Source: Rhizobium rhizogenes NBRC 13257 (GTDB lineage: Bacteria; Pseudomonadota; Alphaproteobacteria; Rhizobiales; Rhizobiaceae). From it: a DNA stretch of 64,000 nt. Shown here piece by piece: positions 38,576 to 46,907 of the stretch (position 1 is its first letter; each line of letters opens with the position of its first letter). The DNA is taken from NCBI RefSeq assembly GCF_000696095.1, contig NZ_BAYX01000016.1:1-64000 (forward strand), given 5' to 3'. The position numbers and the translations under genes were made by a program. Under the pieces are notes generated by a model. That model was given only the letters and a program-made list of their open reading frames with translations. It was not told where the DNA came from and searched no databases.

Positions 38576-39151
38576 ATGCAGGCGAATTTCAAAAATAAGC
38601 TATTTCCCGCTGCTGACGTCAAGTGCTTTACGCAATGCTCACAAGCTTGGCGGTCCATTCAAGATTCGATAGGAATTGAAATCTATGTCGCATCAGGAGC
38701 CGATTCGTTGCAAGAACTTCGCCGACCTCCACGCCAGACTGTAAAGATGCTGGTCAATTTATTCCTCATGGTGGCAGTTGCTGTTTGGAATATCCGGGAC
38801 GGGCTGCTCGGCTCCTCAACCGCGCTAATCATCGGCTCTTTCTTTGCCCTATGGGCCGTTGTCGTCGCGTTTAATTTGATATGCTGTCGAATCCATGTGA
38901 GCCTGGATGAAACATCCTTGGTCATAAACCGGATGGTCCGCTCGCCGGTGCAAATCCTATGGAAGCAGATCGAAACGGCCAAGCTTCCTGAAGGCCGCGC
39001 GCCGGCGATTATCTCGTGGCGTGCGTCGCCGGGTGCCAATCTTCAATACATTGGGGTGTCGCAGCGACGCCTTGGTGAGGAGGGCGCTAAAGTGCTTCGC
39101 AATGCGATATTAACTGCACGTCCTGACCTCGATACGCTTGTCGCCACGTGA
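38576..39151 (+). CDS. Hypothetical two-helix membrane protein
   Basis: Up to 191 residues. Two adjacent hydrophobic helices near residues 58-75 and 82-103 (VKMLVNLFLMVAVAVW; ALIIGSFFALWAVVVAF), then a soluble beta-rich part (RIHVSLDETSLVINRMV...QILWKQIETAKL) that resembles a bacterial PH-like domain. The start is uncertain: the ATG at 38576 has no clear ribosome-binding site, and a later start near the first helix is possible. Function unknown. Confidence 0.5.
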   Translation: MQANFKNKLFPAADVKCFTQCSQAWRSIQDSIGIEIYVASGADSLQELRRPPRQTVKMLVNLFLMVAVAVWNIRDGLLGSSTALIIGSFFALWAVVVAFNLICCRIHVSLDETSLVINRMVRSPVQILWKQIETAKLPEGRAPAIISWRASPGANLQYIGVSQRRLGEEGAKVLRNAILTARPDLDTLVAT

Positions 39152-39305
39152 GCTTCTGTTCACTTAGACGTTCCAAGCGTCCGTTCTAGTTAGACGTATG
39201 TTCTCCCACGACTGATTGGGGTCATTTGCGGGAGGGACGGAATCTTACGCTACGACCCACCTCAAAAGGCGCGACGCAACAAATACACACCGCAGGTGAC
39301 CAAAA

Positions 39306-39944
39306 CTAAGACGGTTTAGTTACGGCCATTGAAGGCCGTGATGCCATGCGTCCCCACCATTCCTGTAGATTTGCGTGTTGGCGGATGAGTTCCGCCCCCT
39401 CGGGTGTCATAAGGAAATAGTCAAACATTGGAGCGGCGTACAGATCGGCAAGTGTTAGGTGTTGGCCAACGAACCATGGAGCATCTCCCATCAGGTGGGA
39501 CATCGCCGCTAAGCAGTTGCGTGCTTTCGGGAGAGCCGCGGCAAGCTTTTCCTCGTCAGTGGGAACGCCTCTGCCAGGCTTCGATATCCGCTCCACGTAA
39601 ACTCCCCACACCAGTTGAGGATACGCATAGTTGTCAGCAATGCTGATCAACTGATTGCATCTTGCACGGTGCACCGACTCTAAGGGCTGAAGCTGCGGCC
39701 CTTCGAAAGCTTCATCTATATATCGAGTGATCGCACTGGTCTCATAGAGACTAAATTCTTCATGCTCGAATGCAGGAATGCGCCCGAAAGGATGCTTCGC
39801 TAAGTAGTCGGCTGGAGGACCACCATCTGCAAAGATATCGAGTGGCACAAGTTCATGTTCGATGCCTTTCTCAATCAAGCATAGTCGAGCAATCCGGACG
39901 TAAACGCTATAATCTGCTCCAAACAGGCGCGGTTGTGCTGTCAT
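39306..39944 (-). CDS. Glutathione S-transferase
   Basis: A 212-residue protein. The N-terminal thioredoxin-like domain has the substrate-binding loop FGRIPAFEHEEFSLYETSAI, where the cis-Pro and Glu-Thr/Ser contact glutathione. The C-terminal helical domain contains WFVGQHLTLADLYAAPMFDY, the N-capping box typical of GSTs. I chose the ATG at 39944 (GGTGAG upstream) over 39962. Cytosolic; would conjugate glutathione to electrophiles. It lies alone, unrelated to its neighbours. Confidence 0.85.
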   Translation of the reverse strand: MTAQPRLFGADYSVYVRIARLCLIEKGIEHELVPLDIFADGGPPADYLAKHPFGRIPAFEHEEFSLYETSAITRYIDEAFEGPQLQPLESVHRARCNQLISIADNYAYPQLVWGVYVERISKPGRGVPTDEEKLAAALPKARNCLAAMSHLMGDAPWFVGQHLTLADLYAAPMFDYFLMTPEGAELIRQHANLQEWWGRMASRPSMAVTKPS

Positions 39945-40075
39945 CTGCTCACCTTCGTGCAATTGGCGATACGTTGGGATTCAAAGCAAGCCGCGTCCAT
40001 AGTAGTTTATGCCATGGCCCATCTTTCAGGAGCAGATCGCGCGCAACTGCTGCTTCTGCCGGAGGCGATGGACGA

Positions 40076-40429
40076 TTACGTGGGGCCGGACGTAGGATCA
40101 ATCGGTCGCGCTTTCGCCTTCATCTTTCGCCCAACATGAGCCTTTTGTATCTGGGTCTTTACCGCATCTGATGCCGTAAAGGATATGACACGACGGGCTG
40201 CAATTTGGTAATCCTCTCCCGTTTTCGGATTGCGTCCTGGCCGCCTACTCTTCTCACGTACGTTGAATGCCGCGAAAGAGGAAAGCCCCACGTTCTCACC
40301 ACGTATTAAAGCACTACAAATTTCTTCTAAAATGGTGTCAACCAGCTCTGCTGACTCGGTCCGTGACAGACCAATCTGTCGAATGATCGAATGCGTGATA
40401 TCCGCACGGGTCAGCGTTTTGATCGTCAT
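40076..40429 (-). CDS. IHF/HU-family DNA-bending protein
   Basis: A 117-residue protein. The open frame reaches 40576, but the conserved part begins at MTIKTLTRADITHSI (ATG 40429, GAGGA upstream). The DNA-binding arm is intact: LSSFAAFNVREKSRRPGRNPKTGE, with the intercalating Pro in GRNPKTG. The length and the sequence RADIT are closer to IHF-alpha than to HU. Plasmid-encoded IHF-like proteins can assist recombination, transfer initiation and replication. The extra C-terminal 20 residues are basic. Confidence 0.85.
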   Translation of the reverse strand: MTIKTLTRADITHSIIRQIGLSRTESAELVDTILEEICSALIRGENVGLSSFAAFNVREKSRRPGRNPKTGEDYQIAARRVISFTASDAVKTQIQKAHVGRKMKAKARPIDPTSGPT

Positions 40430-40496
40430 GGGTCCTCGCAATTGGCGGGCAACACCCCTCCATCTGTTTAACATCGAGGATATTTCCGGCTCACGG

Positions 40497-40934
40497 TCAA
40501 TCCATAAAGGGAGAGAAGCCGAGGGAATGCATCGTGTCGACTTGGAAGCATTCCGGGCCAAAATGAAGTTGACCAAGAAAGGGTTGAATTTTGGCTAGAT
40601 CGACACCCTCGTCAAACGCAAACGAAATATGCGGCGTATAGCTGGGAAAATCCCAGCTCATTCCGAGCCGGCGAAACTCAGCATGGCGCTGAGTGAGCCG
40701 CTGGCAGCCGAAGATCAACACGATCACCCCGCCGAAATTCCGCACCGATCTTCGGCCCCCAACGCGCACTGTCAAATCGCTTACGCATGGCAATATCTGT
40801 TCCCAGTTCACCATACCGTGGGAGGTTGCGATCGTTACATGCAGCTTGTCCGAGGCCACGGTATCCGCAAAACCTTCGGATTTGGCCCAAACCAGAAATT
40901 CATCATGGTTGAGAAGCGGTTTGCTTACGAACAT
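40497..40934 (-). CDS. 2H phosphoesterase, Acb1-like (anti-CBASS candidate)
   Basis: A 145-residue protein with both halves of the 2H phosphoesterase site: H-V-T in KLHVTIA and H-I-S in YTPHISFAF. Flanking words such as VNWEQI, HAEFRRLGMSWDFP and LHFGPECF are those of the phage 2H proteins that include Acb1, which hydrolyses the cyclic oligonucleotide signals of CBASS immunity. Size fits Acb1 (about 150 residues). The second catalytic Thr is Ser here, which 2H enzymes tolerate. It lies next to an IHF-like gene on the same strand. The assignment is by recalled family features, not alignment; a generic RNA-processing 2H enzyme is the alternative. Confidence 0.65.
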   Translation of the reverse strand: MFVSKPLLNHDEFLVWAKSEGFADTVASDKLHVTIATSHGMVNWEQILPCVSDLTVRVGGRRSVRNFGGVIVLIFGCQRLTQRHAEFRRLGMSWDFPSYTPHISFAFDEGVDLAKIQPFLGQLHFGPECFQVDTMHSLGFSPFMD

Positions 40935-41111
40935 TTGCCAATCGAGGGTCGGACCGAGAGCTGCTCAAAATTCATTCGGCTAGGATCGTATATCACAAAT
41001 GTTAGGCCTCATCGATGTCGATGAGGATCACGCAATCAGGCCGCTGAAGCGGCATCATGTCGCCGGCGCCGGCGAGATCTTTCCTTTGAGCGGGGAAAGA
41101 AGGCTCTGCCC

Positions 41112-42487
41112 CATAGGCGCTAACTTAAGGCTAGACAGCAAGAATCGTGATGTGATTCATCGGATAGATGCGAACGATTGATTCCATCGAAACCGACTGG
41201 CAGGCCCTGCTATCGAAGCTGTCAGCAGTGATTGATCTCGAAGCAACGGCGAGAACTTCGGGTGCGCTCGTGCGGCGGCGTTGCGTCGGGGACGCGTCTA
41301 CCTTGCTGCGCCTGGCGCTGGCCTATGGTCCTGGCGGCATGAGCCTTCGTTCTGCGGCAGCCTGGGCGGGTTTGAATGACGTAGCGAACCTATCAAATGT
41401 AGGCCTGCTGAAACGCCTGCGTGGGGCCGCTGATTGGTTGGGCGACCTTGCGGGTGCGTTGCTTAAAAATGCTGCTGTTCCAGGATCAATTTCTACGGAT
41501 CGCCGCTTGCGGATTGCCGATGGAAGTTCGATTGGCCACCCTGGCGGCGGCGGCATAAACTGGCGGCTTCATGCCACATATGAACCTGCACTTGCTCGCT
41601 TCACACATTTCGAACTTGGCGATATTCACAGCGCGGAAGGTTTTTCTCACCTTCCCTTGCGTGGCGGCGATATCGCGCTTGGCGATCGCGCCTATGGCCG
41701 GGCCCCTGCTTTGAAAAAGGTGCTGGATACTGGCGCCGACTTCATTGTCAGAGTGGGTTGGTCGACTATTAGATTGACTTCAGAAGATGGAGAACTATTG
41801 GACTGGAACACCGTCTTTGCCTCTATGCAGCATGGCGATCTCTACGAACAGAAGATCTTTGTCGAGCATGCAGGGCCAAAAGGCAGAGGCCAGGGCAAAC
41901 CGATTTTCCATGCCAGGCTTGTTGTTCAGCGCAAAGATGCCGCGGGCACTGAGAAAGCTGAAAAGACAGCCCGCAGAGATCATCAGCGGCGGCGAAATCA
42001 AAAGCAATTGCAGCCAATGACGATAACCTCAGCGGGTTTCCTTCTGTTACTGACGTCGCTGTCCTCGGAAGAAATGAGTGCCAGCCAGATCGTCGGAACC
42101 TACCGGTTACGATGGCAAATTGAACTTGCCTTCAAGCGTTTGAAAAGCGGGCTCGGAATCCATAAATTGCCTGCCAAAGACCCGCAGCTGGCTCGAAGTT
42201 GGCTGATGGCCCACCTGATCATGGCGATAATGATCGACGAGGCCATCACCGATGTCCTCGACTCTCCCCCCTGGGAAGGAGAAACAGGTTGCTGCGTCTC
42301 TATCCCTGTGGAGACTTCATAGCCTTTTGCGCGATGCTATTCTCAACGTAATATTGAAGGCGTTGGGAACGACGCAAATCCGATCTTCCTTTGGCCGGAT
42401 CATTCGTCACATCTGCGATCCGCCCCGAAAGCGCAAAACCGCTTCCGCGCAACTTAGAGGAAACTCACTCTTAAGTTAGCGCCTATG
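41112..42487 (+). mobile_element. IS4-family insertion sequence with perfect ends and target duplication
   Basis: The ends are perfect 18-base inverted repeats: CATAGGCGCTAACTTAAG at 41112-41129 and its complement at 42470-42487. The element is 1,376 bp and is flanked by an 11-base direct repeat AGGCTCTGCCC (41101-41111 and 42488-42498), the target duplication size typical of IS4. Intact ends and duplication imply a recent insertion, upstream of the DUF932 gene. The transposase within is frameshifted. Confidence 0.9.
41168..42479 (+). pseudogene. IS4-family DDE transposase, frameshifted near the C-terminus
   Basis: The first frame runs 41168-42322 (384 residues) and carries the DDE triad: IADGSSIG (Asp), ALGDRAYGR (Asp) and YRLRWQIELAFKRLKSG with the Glu of the YREK signature. 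After LDSPPW the natural C-terminus continues in the +1 frame (KEKQVAASLSLWRLHSLLRD...), ending inside the right inverted repeat at 42479. A single extra base in CCCCCCTGGG (about 42266-42275) explains the break. The catalytic residues are all upstream of it, so partial activity or a sequencing slip cannot be excluded. Confidence 0.85.
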
Positions 42488-42706
42488 AGGCTCTGCCCCC
42501 TCTCCCCAGCAAGGACAAAAAGCCGTTTCCCCATCCTTCGGCCCGAAGGCCTGCAGGACCTGGCCGAACATGTTCGGCCGGCCGCTGACGCGGTGGGCGA
42601 TACCCCTCGGTTTTTCTCCCTGCCCCCCACTCCCCCGCTGCTCCGCGCGAACTCGGGAAGCAGGAGCAGGCGCTCCCGCTTCGCTGGATCAAAAAGGAGA
42701 GACGAG

Positions 42707-43561
42707 ATGACTATTTATACCGAAACCGCACGCTTCGACACCGCAAGAACAATGACCGAAACTGAGATGTGGAAGGTCGCCCCTTCGATCTTTGCGACGA
42801 CCGCCCATGAAAGCCGGTCCGACCGCTTCAAGCCGATTCCAACGATCGAGGTGTTGCGTGGACTGATGGCAGAGGGGTTTGTCCCTGTCGGTGCCAAACA
42901 ATCGGCAAGCCGCACCGAAGGAAAAGCCGACTTCACAAAACACCTTATTCGTCTGCGTCGCGTCGATGACGGGAAGACCTATCGAGTGGGCGATACCGTC
43001 TGCGAAATCCTGCTGAAGAACGCCAATGATGGCACGAGCGCCTACGAGCTGCTGGCGGGCCTTTTCCGTATCCGCTGCATGAATTCCCTCGTCACCCAGA
43101 CCGGCACCATCGATGCCATCAAGATCCGCCATTCCGGCGATGTCAGTGCCAAGGTCATTGAGGGCACTTACCGGGTCCTGAATGAGGCCGAGCGCACGCT
43201 TGTAGCGCCACAGGATTGGGCAACCCACAAGCTCAATCGTGACGAACAGCAGATCATGGCCGAGGCAGCCCATGTCTTGCGTTTTGGTGATAATGACGGC
43301 GAAACGAAAACACCGATCAAGCCGGAACAGCTTTTGTTGCCTCGCCGGCACGACGATCGCGCCGACGATCTTTGGACCGTTTGGAACGTGACGCAGGAAA
43401 ATGTCATAAGAGGGGGGTTGCGTGGCATCGGCCGGGAGGACCTTGGCCGGCCTCGCCGCGTAAAGTCGCGTGCGGTCAATGGCATCGATCAGGATATCAA
43501 GCTGAATAAGGCGCTTTGGCTGATCGGTGAGAAGATGGCTGAGCTGAAGGCGGCAAGATAG
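42707..43561 (+). CDS. DUF932-family plasmid protein
   Basis: A 284-residue protein from the ATG at 42707 (AAGGAGAG upstream). It contains the DUF932 core (IEVLRGLMAEGFVPVGAKQS; FRIRCMNSLV; KIRHSGDV; EGTYRVLNEAE). DUF932 proteins are common on plasmids and phages and are of unknown activity. A frame open to 42485 is a GC-rich artefact with no start signal. The IS4 element sits 219 bases upstream and may separate the gene from its original promoter. Confidence 0.85.
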   Translation: MTIYTETARFDTARTMTETEMWKVAPSIFATTAHESRSDRFKPIPTIEVLRGLMAEGFVPVGAKQSASRTEGKADFTKHLIRLRRVDDGKTYRVGDTVCEILLKNANDGTSAYELLAGLFRIRCMNSLVTQTGTIDAIKIRHSGDVSAKVIEGTYRVLNEAERTLVAPQDWATHKLNRDEQQIMAEAAHVLRFGDNDGETKTPIKPEQLLLPRRHDDRADDLWTVWNVTQENVIRGGLRGIGREDLGRPRRVKSRAVNGIDQDIKLNKALWLIGEKMAELKAAR

Positions 43562-44396
43562 TGATCGGGCATATCCGTTGAGTCGGGATGTAAACACAGA
43601 GGCGCCGTCATTTTGGGCGGCGCTGTTAACAAGAGGCTAGTGTTTGGCAATCGTGGCATTGAGCGGAGAAGGAAATCCGGAGCTCGGAACAATTGTCAAA
43701 GTGGCGGACGCTCTTGGCTTCAGACTATCCCTTGTTGCGAAATCTGACGCTCGACCGGCGGCTTGAGCGCCATTACCGCGCCTCCCTGTTCCGTGCCGCA
43801 TCGAGCAGCGCGGATCAGGCCCGAGGGAAGTCCCGATCCCCTCCCCTCGATACTCCCCGCCCGCCCAGGAGCGGAATGTCCTTTGGACATATGTTGGCCC
43901 GAGGCGGCAACCCCGGCCGAAAGCCAGGTGTTGCGCCTCCGAGATCGGTCCCGCGTCGAGGCTTGAGGCATGGTCTGACAACCTTCTGGCGGACATATGG
44001 TGGGTCGCATCTCCCAACGCGCCGCTTGTTATGTGGCCACGACAGCCGGCTCCATTTCTTTGTATTTCCAGATGCCACCGATTCCTGCGCATGGCATTCG
44101 GGATCAAACGTTTGGCCGCCGCGCCGACAGATGTGGTGCTTCGTATCCACCAGCCCAAATCAGCCGCGGGCAGCGATAGAGGCGATGTTGCTCGTCTGGG
44201 CATCTATCGTTGAACGCGGATGAGACGAAACCACACGTCTTGCGTATCTCCTTGTTCGTGTTGCCTTGAGTGATGGACCACTACGGCGGGCCGGACAGCC
44301 AGCAACCGCCTGCGCGGATGATTTCCCCCTGTCGCCCAGCGCAAGCTCCGCTTGTCGCGCTGAGCGCCATTCCTCGCGCGGCAAAATCCCCTTCTG
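43562..44396 (+). other. Long intergenic stretch without a supported gene
   Basis: About 830 bases with many long GC-driven open frames on both strands, all without recognisable content, consistent starts or ribosome-binding sites. I see no gene. It may contain a decayed gene or plasmid control sequence. Confidence 0.35.
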
Positions 44397-44469
44397 CGGC
44401 GGTGCTTCGTTGCACTGCGCCCCTCCGGTGCCGCGGGCACTTCGGGTGCAGTGCAACGAAGCACCGCCG
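44397..44469. repeat. 22-base perfect inverted repeat with 29-base loop
   Basis: The arms at 44397-44418 and 44448-44469 are perfectly complementary (core GGTGCTTCGTTGCACTGC). The loop holds a smaller hairpin, GTGCC-GCG-GGCAC. It ends 42 bases before the DUF736 start. There is no T tract, so it is not a standard terminator. It may be an attenuator, an RNA stabiliser or a replication/transfer structure. Confidence 0.85.
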
Positions 44470-44511
44470 TTTGTCGTGACCATCGGCAACGCAAACAAAG
44501 GAGACACTGCA

Positions 44512-44832
44512 GTGACCGATCTCGTTAACTTCATCCGCTTCAACGACAACGGCATGCTGTCCGGCAATATCGCCTCCATCGCCTACGACCTCGACATTTC
44601 GGGCGAGGAATTTGAGAGCACCAACGCCAAGGCACCCGCCTATCGACTCTTCGCCAAGAGCCCTCGCGGCAAACGCGTCGAGATCGGTGGCATCTGGAAG
44701 AAGCAGAACCAGAACGGCGGCGACTACTTCACCGTCACCGTCAATATCGGATACGGCAGGCTCAACGCCAATCTCGGCCGTTATCCAGGTCAGGACGACG
44801 ACGACCTCATGGCCGTCATCCCCTGGGATTGA
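44512..44832 (+). CDS. DUF736-family protein
   Basis: A 106-residue protein starting at GTG 44512 (AAAGGAG upstream). The sequence FRFNDNGMLSGNIASIAYDL, then FAKSPRGKRVEIGGIWKK and GGDYFTVTVN, is the DUF736 pattern of alphaproteobacterial plasmids and islands. The family is a small beta-rich domain of unknown role, usually near conjugation or defence genes. A strong inverted repeat lies just upstream and a terminator hairpin just downstream, so it looks like a single-gene unit. Confidence 0.85.
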   Translation: MTDLVNFIRFNDNGMLSGNIASIAYDLDISGEEFESTNAKAPAYRLFAKSPRGKRVEIGGIWKKQNQNGGDYFTVTVNIGYGRLNANLGRYPGQDDDDLMAVIPWD

Positions 44833-44840
44833 TCGTAAAG

Positions 44841-44878
44841 ACGCAACAACCCCGGCCGGAAGGCCGGGGTTGTTGCGT
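44841..44878 (+). terminator. Terminator-like hairpin after DUF736 gene
   Basis: A perfect 17-base stem (ACGCAACAACCCCGGCC and its complement) with loop GGAA begins eight bases after the stop codon. The stem is very GC-rich; the following U tract is weak, so termination is likely but may be partial. Confidence 0.75.
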
Positions 44879-45104
44879 CGCCAGACTCGGGTTCTAAGGC
44901 TGCCGTCTCCCCGTCGGCGATGGCAAAATAATCCCGACCAGGCTTCGCCTGACGTCAAATGCCTGCCCAGCGACGCAACTTCGATGATAACGCCCGCTTG
45001 TATCAGCAGCCATTTGTTCGGTTCGTAGACCACGCACGAGGACGTCGCTGTCGCCGTTGCGTAGACAGGTAGTTGTGCCGGCGGCTGAGCTGTTCGTCGT
45101 GGTG

Positions 45105-45122
45105 AGTAGTCCGCGGACTACT
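45105..45122. promoter_or_regulatory. Candidate parS copy 1 upstream of repA
   Basis: A perfect 18-base palindrome, AGTAGTCCGCGGACTACT, containing the core GTCCGCGGAC (45109-45118). The same core recurs at 45325-45334 and 47654-47663, around and within the partition genes, as expected for RepB-binding centromere sites. Confidence 0.6.
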
Positions 45123-45311
45123 TTGGAGGAGCCGGCTGTGATCAATAGCGACGAAAGCGCGCGTGACAAGATCGAAGCGGAGCCCTTTGGCTGATCCCTC
45201 GGAAAGATATGGCTGCCCGTCAAAATGAGCGCGATTCGGAACGCGAGGACTACGAACTTCGCTCTTCCTTTAAAAAGCGAAGGAGTAGTGCCCTTCGCAA
45301 GTAGTCTAGCT

Positions 45312-45347
45312 ATGACGCTTGGTAGTCCGCGGACTACCAAGCGTCAT
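45312..45347. promoter_or_regulatory. Candidate parS copy 2: perfect 36-base palindrome
   Basis: The 36 bases are an exact palindrome (half site ATGACGCTTGGTAGTCCG) centred on GTCCGCGGAC. Its length and exactness are unusual. It lies about 360 bases before repA and is the strongest candidate RepB site. Confidence 0.65.
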
Positions 45348-45620
45348 GCGATCGAAAACGCGCTCTGTACGCGAATAGCGCCACTTCAACATTGCAAGGC
45401 AAAACGGCTGGAAGTGGCGGTTGGGTCGCAAGTCGGAATAAGTAGTCCTTAGGTACCGTGGTACTTGCACAGCGATGAGATCAACGAACCAGAGAGGTTA
45501 GGGCAGCCTTTTAACCGGTCATCGCCAACGCAAGTTGACACCGTACTCTGCCATGGCCAGTACCTGATATTCGGGCGCGACACCCGGAAAACTGCTGGAA
45601 TTTGCGGTTTGGTTAAGCGT

Positions 45621-45696
45621 TTGTAAATTGGTAACGAATCGGGGCATACTATAACTGCGCAGTTTGAGGGCATTCCGCAAAAATTGCGCAGTTATA
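45621..45696 (+). promoter_or_regulatory. repA promoter and operator region
   Basis: An inverted repeat with arms ATAACTGCGCA (45651-45661) and TGCGCAGTTAT (45686-45696) lies just before repA; the first arm extends to the palindrome AACTGCGCAGTT. A TTGTAA (45621) and a TACTAT (45647) could be -35 and -10 boxes, though 20 bases apart. RepA of repABC systems represses its own operon by binding here. Confidence 0.55.
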
Positions 45697-45709
45697 CGGG
45701 AAAACCATT

Positions 45710-46903
45710 ATGCAGCCGAGTCTCGTTCTCCAGGACGATCAAGAGCACCTTCCGTCGCTTCTGGCAACAGATGCGCAGGAGCTATCCTATCAGCTTCAGC
45801 AGCACCAGGCTAAAATCTTCCCGCCGCATTCGCAAAAGACGATGCGGGCGTTTTCACCTGCTGAAGCTGCAAGCTTCATAGGTATTGGTGAGGGTTATCT
45901 TCGGCAGGTTGCAGCTGATGGGCATGGCCCAGATCCGCTCCCAAATGGACGGCGGTTGTATAGTGCCGACGATATGGATCGTATCCGCCGGGTCCTGGAT
46001 GAACGTAACGGAACCCCGAAATATGTGCCGGCCCGCAGGGGATCCGAAAAGCTGCAAATCGTTTCCGTCATGAACTTCAAAGGGGGATCTGGAAAGACGA
46101 CGACAGCCGCGCATCTCGCGCAATATCTGGCGTTGAGGGGTCATCGAGTATTGGCGGTTGACCTTGATCCGCAGGCTTCCCTTTCCGCCCTGTTTGGTCA
46201 TCAGCCTGAGCTAGATGTCGGGGAAGGAGAGACACTCTATGGTGCGATCCGCTATGATGAACCGCGACCAATCGCTGAGATCGTGCGAGCGACCTATACG
46301 CCGAACCTGCATTTAATCCCGGGAAATCTCGAATTGATGGAGTTCGAGCATGAGACGCCCAGAGCAATGGTGGCGGGTACGGCAGAGACAATGTTTTTTG
46401 CCCGTATCGGGGAGGCATTGACGGAAATCGAAAGCCTCTACGATGTCGTGGTTATCGACTGCCCACCACAGCTTGGCTTCTTGACAATGTCGGCGCTGTG
46501 CGCCGCGACATCGATTTTGATCACAGTTCATCCGCAAATGCTGGACGTGATGTCAATGTCACAATTCTTGACCATGACGAGCGAGCTCATGTCTGTTGTG
46601 GAGAAGGCCGGGGGGCGCACCAGTTACGACTGGATGCGTTACCTCGTTACGCGGTTTGAGCCTAATGACGGCCCGCAAAGCCAAATGACCGGCTTCATGA
46701 GGGCGATCTTCGGGAATCGCATGCTCCATAATGCCATGCTGAAATCGACGGCGGTTGCTGACGCCGGCGTGACGAAGCAGACCCTTTATGAAGTTGAGCG
46801 GGCTCAGTTCACGCGGGGAACTTATGATCGCGCGTTGGAGTCGCTTAACCTAGTGAACGCCGAGATCGAGGCTCATATCCGGTCGACCTGGGGAAGGAAA
46901 TAG
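45710..46903 (+). CDS. repA: RepA, ParA-type plasmid partition ATPase
   Basis: A 397-residue protein. The N-terminal region carries a helix-turn-helix (FSPAEAASFIGIGEGYLRQV) for operator binding. The Walker ATPase follows, with the deviant KGGSGKTTT P-loop, DLDPQASLS (Walker A') and VVIDCPPQLG (Walker B). Length equals that of rhizobial RepA proteins (about 400). The start at 45710 keeps the usual N-terminal segment LSYQLQQHQAKIFPP. First gene of repABC, four bases before repB. It partitions plasmid copies with RepB and represses the operon. Confidence 0.95.
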   Translation: MQPSLVLQDDQEHLPSLLATDAQELSYQLQQHQAKIFPPHSQKTMRAFSPAEAASFIGIGEGYLRQVAADGHGPDPLPNGRRLYSADDMDRIRRVLDERNGTPKYVPARRGSEKLQIVSVMNFKGGSGKTTTAAHLAQYLALRGHRVLAVDLDPQASLSALFGHQPELDVGEGETLYGAIRYDEPRPIAEIVRATYTPNLHLIPGNLELMEFEHETPRAMVAGTAETMFFARIGEALTEIESLYDVVVIDCPPQLGFLTMSALCAATSILITVHPQMLDVMSMSQFLTMTSELMSVVEKAGGRTSYDWMRYLVTRFEPNDGPQSQMTGFMRAIFGNRMLHNAMLKSTAVADAGVTKQTLYEVERAQFTRGTYDRALESLNLVNAEIEAHIRSTWGRK

Positions 46904-46907
46904 GTAG

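Noticed and set aside
43637..44223. Long open frames on both strands between the DUF932 and DUF736 genes
   Set aside because: No ribosome-binding site, no recognisable domain, and similar length on both strands suggests GC-driven openness; noted as gene-free instead.
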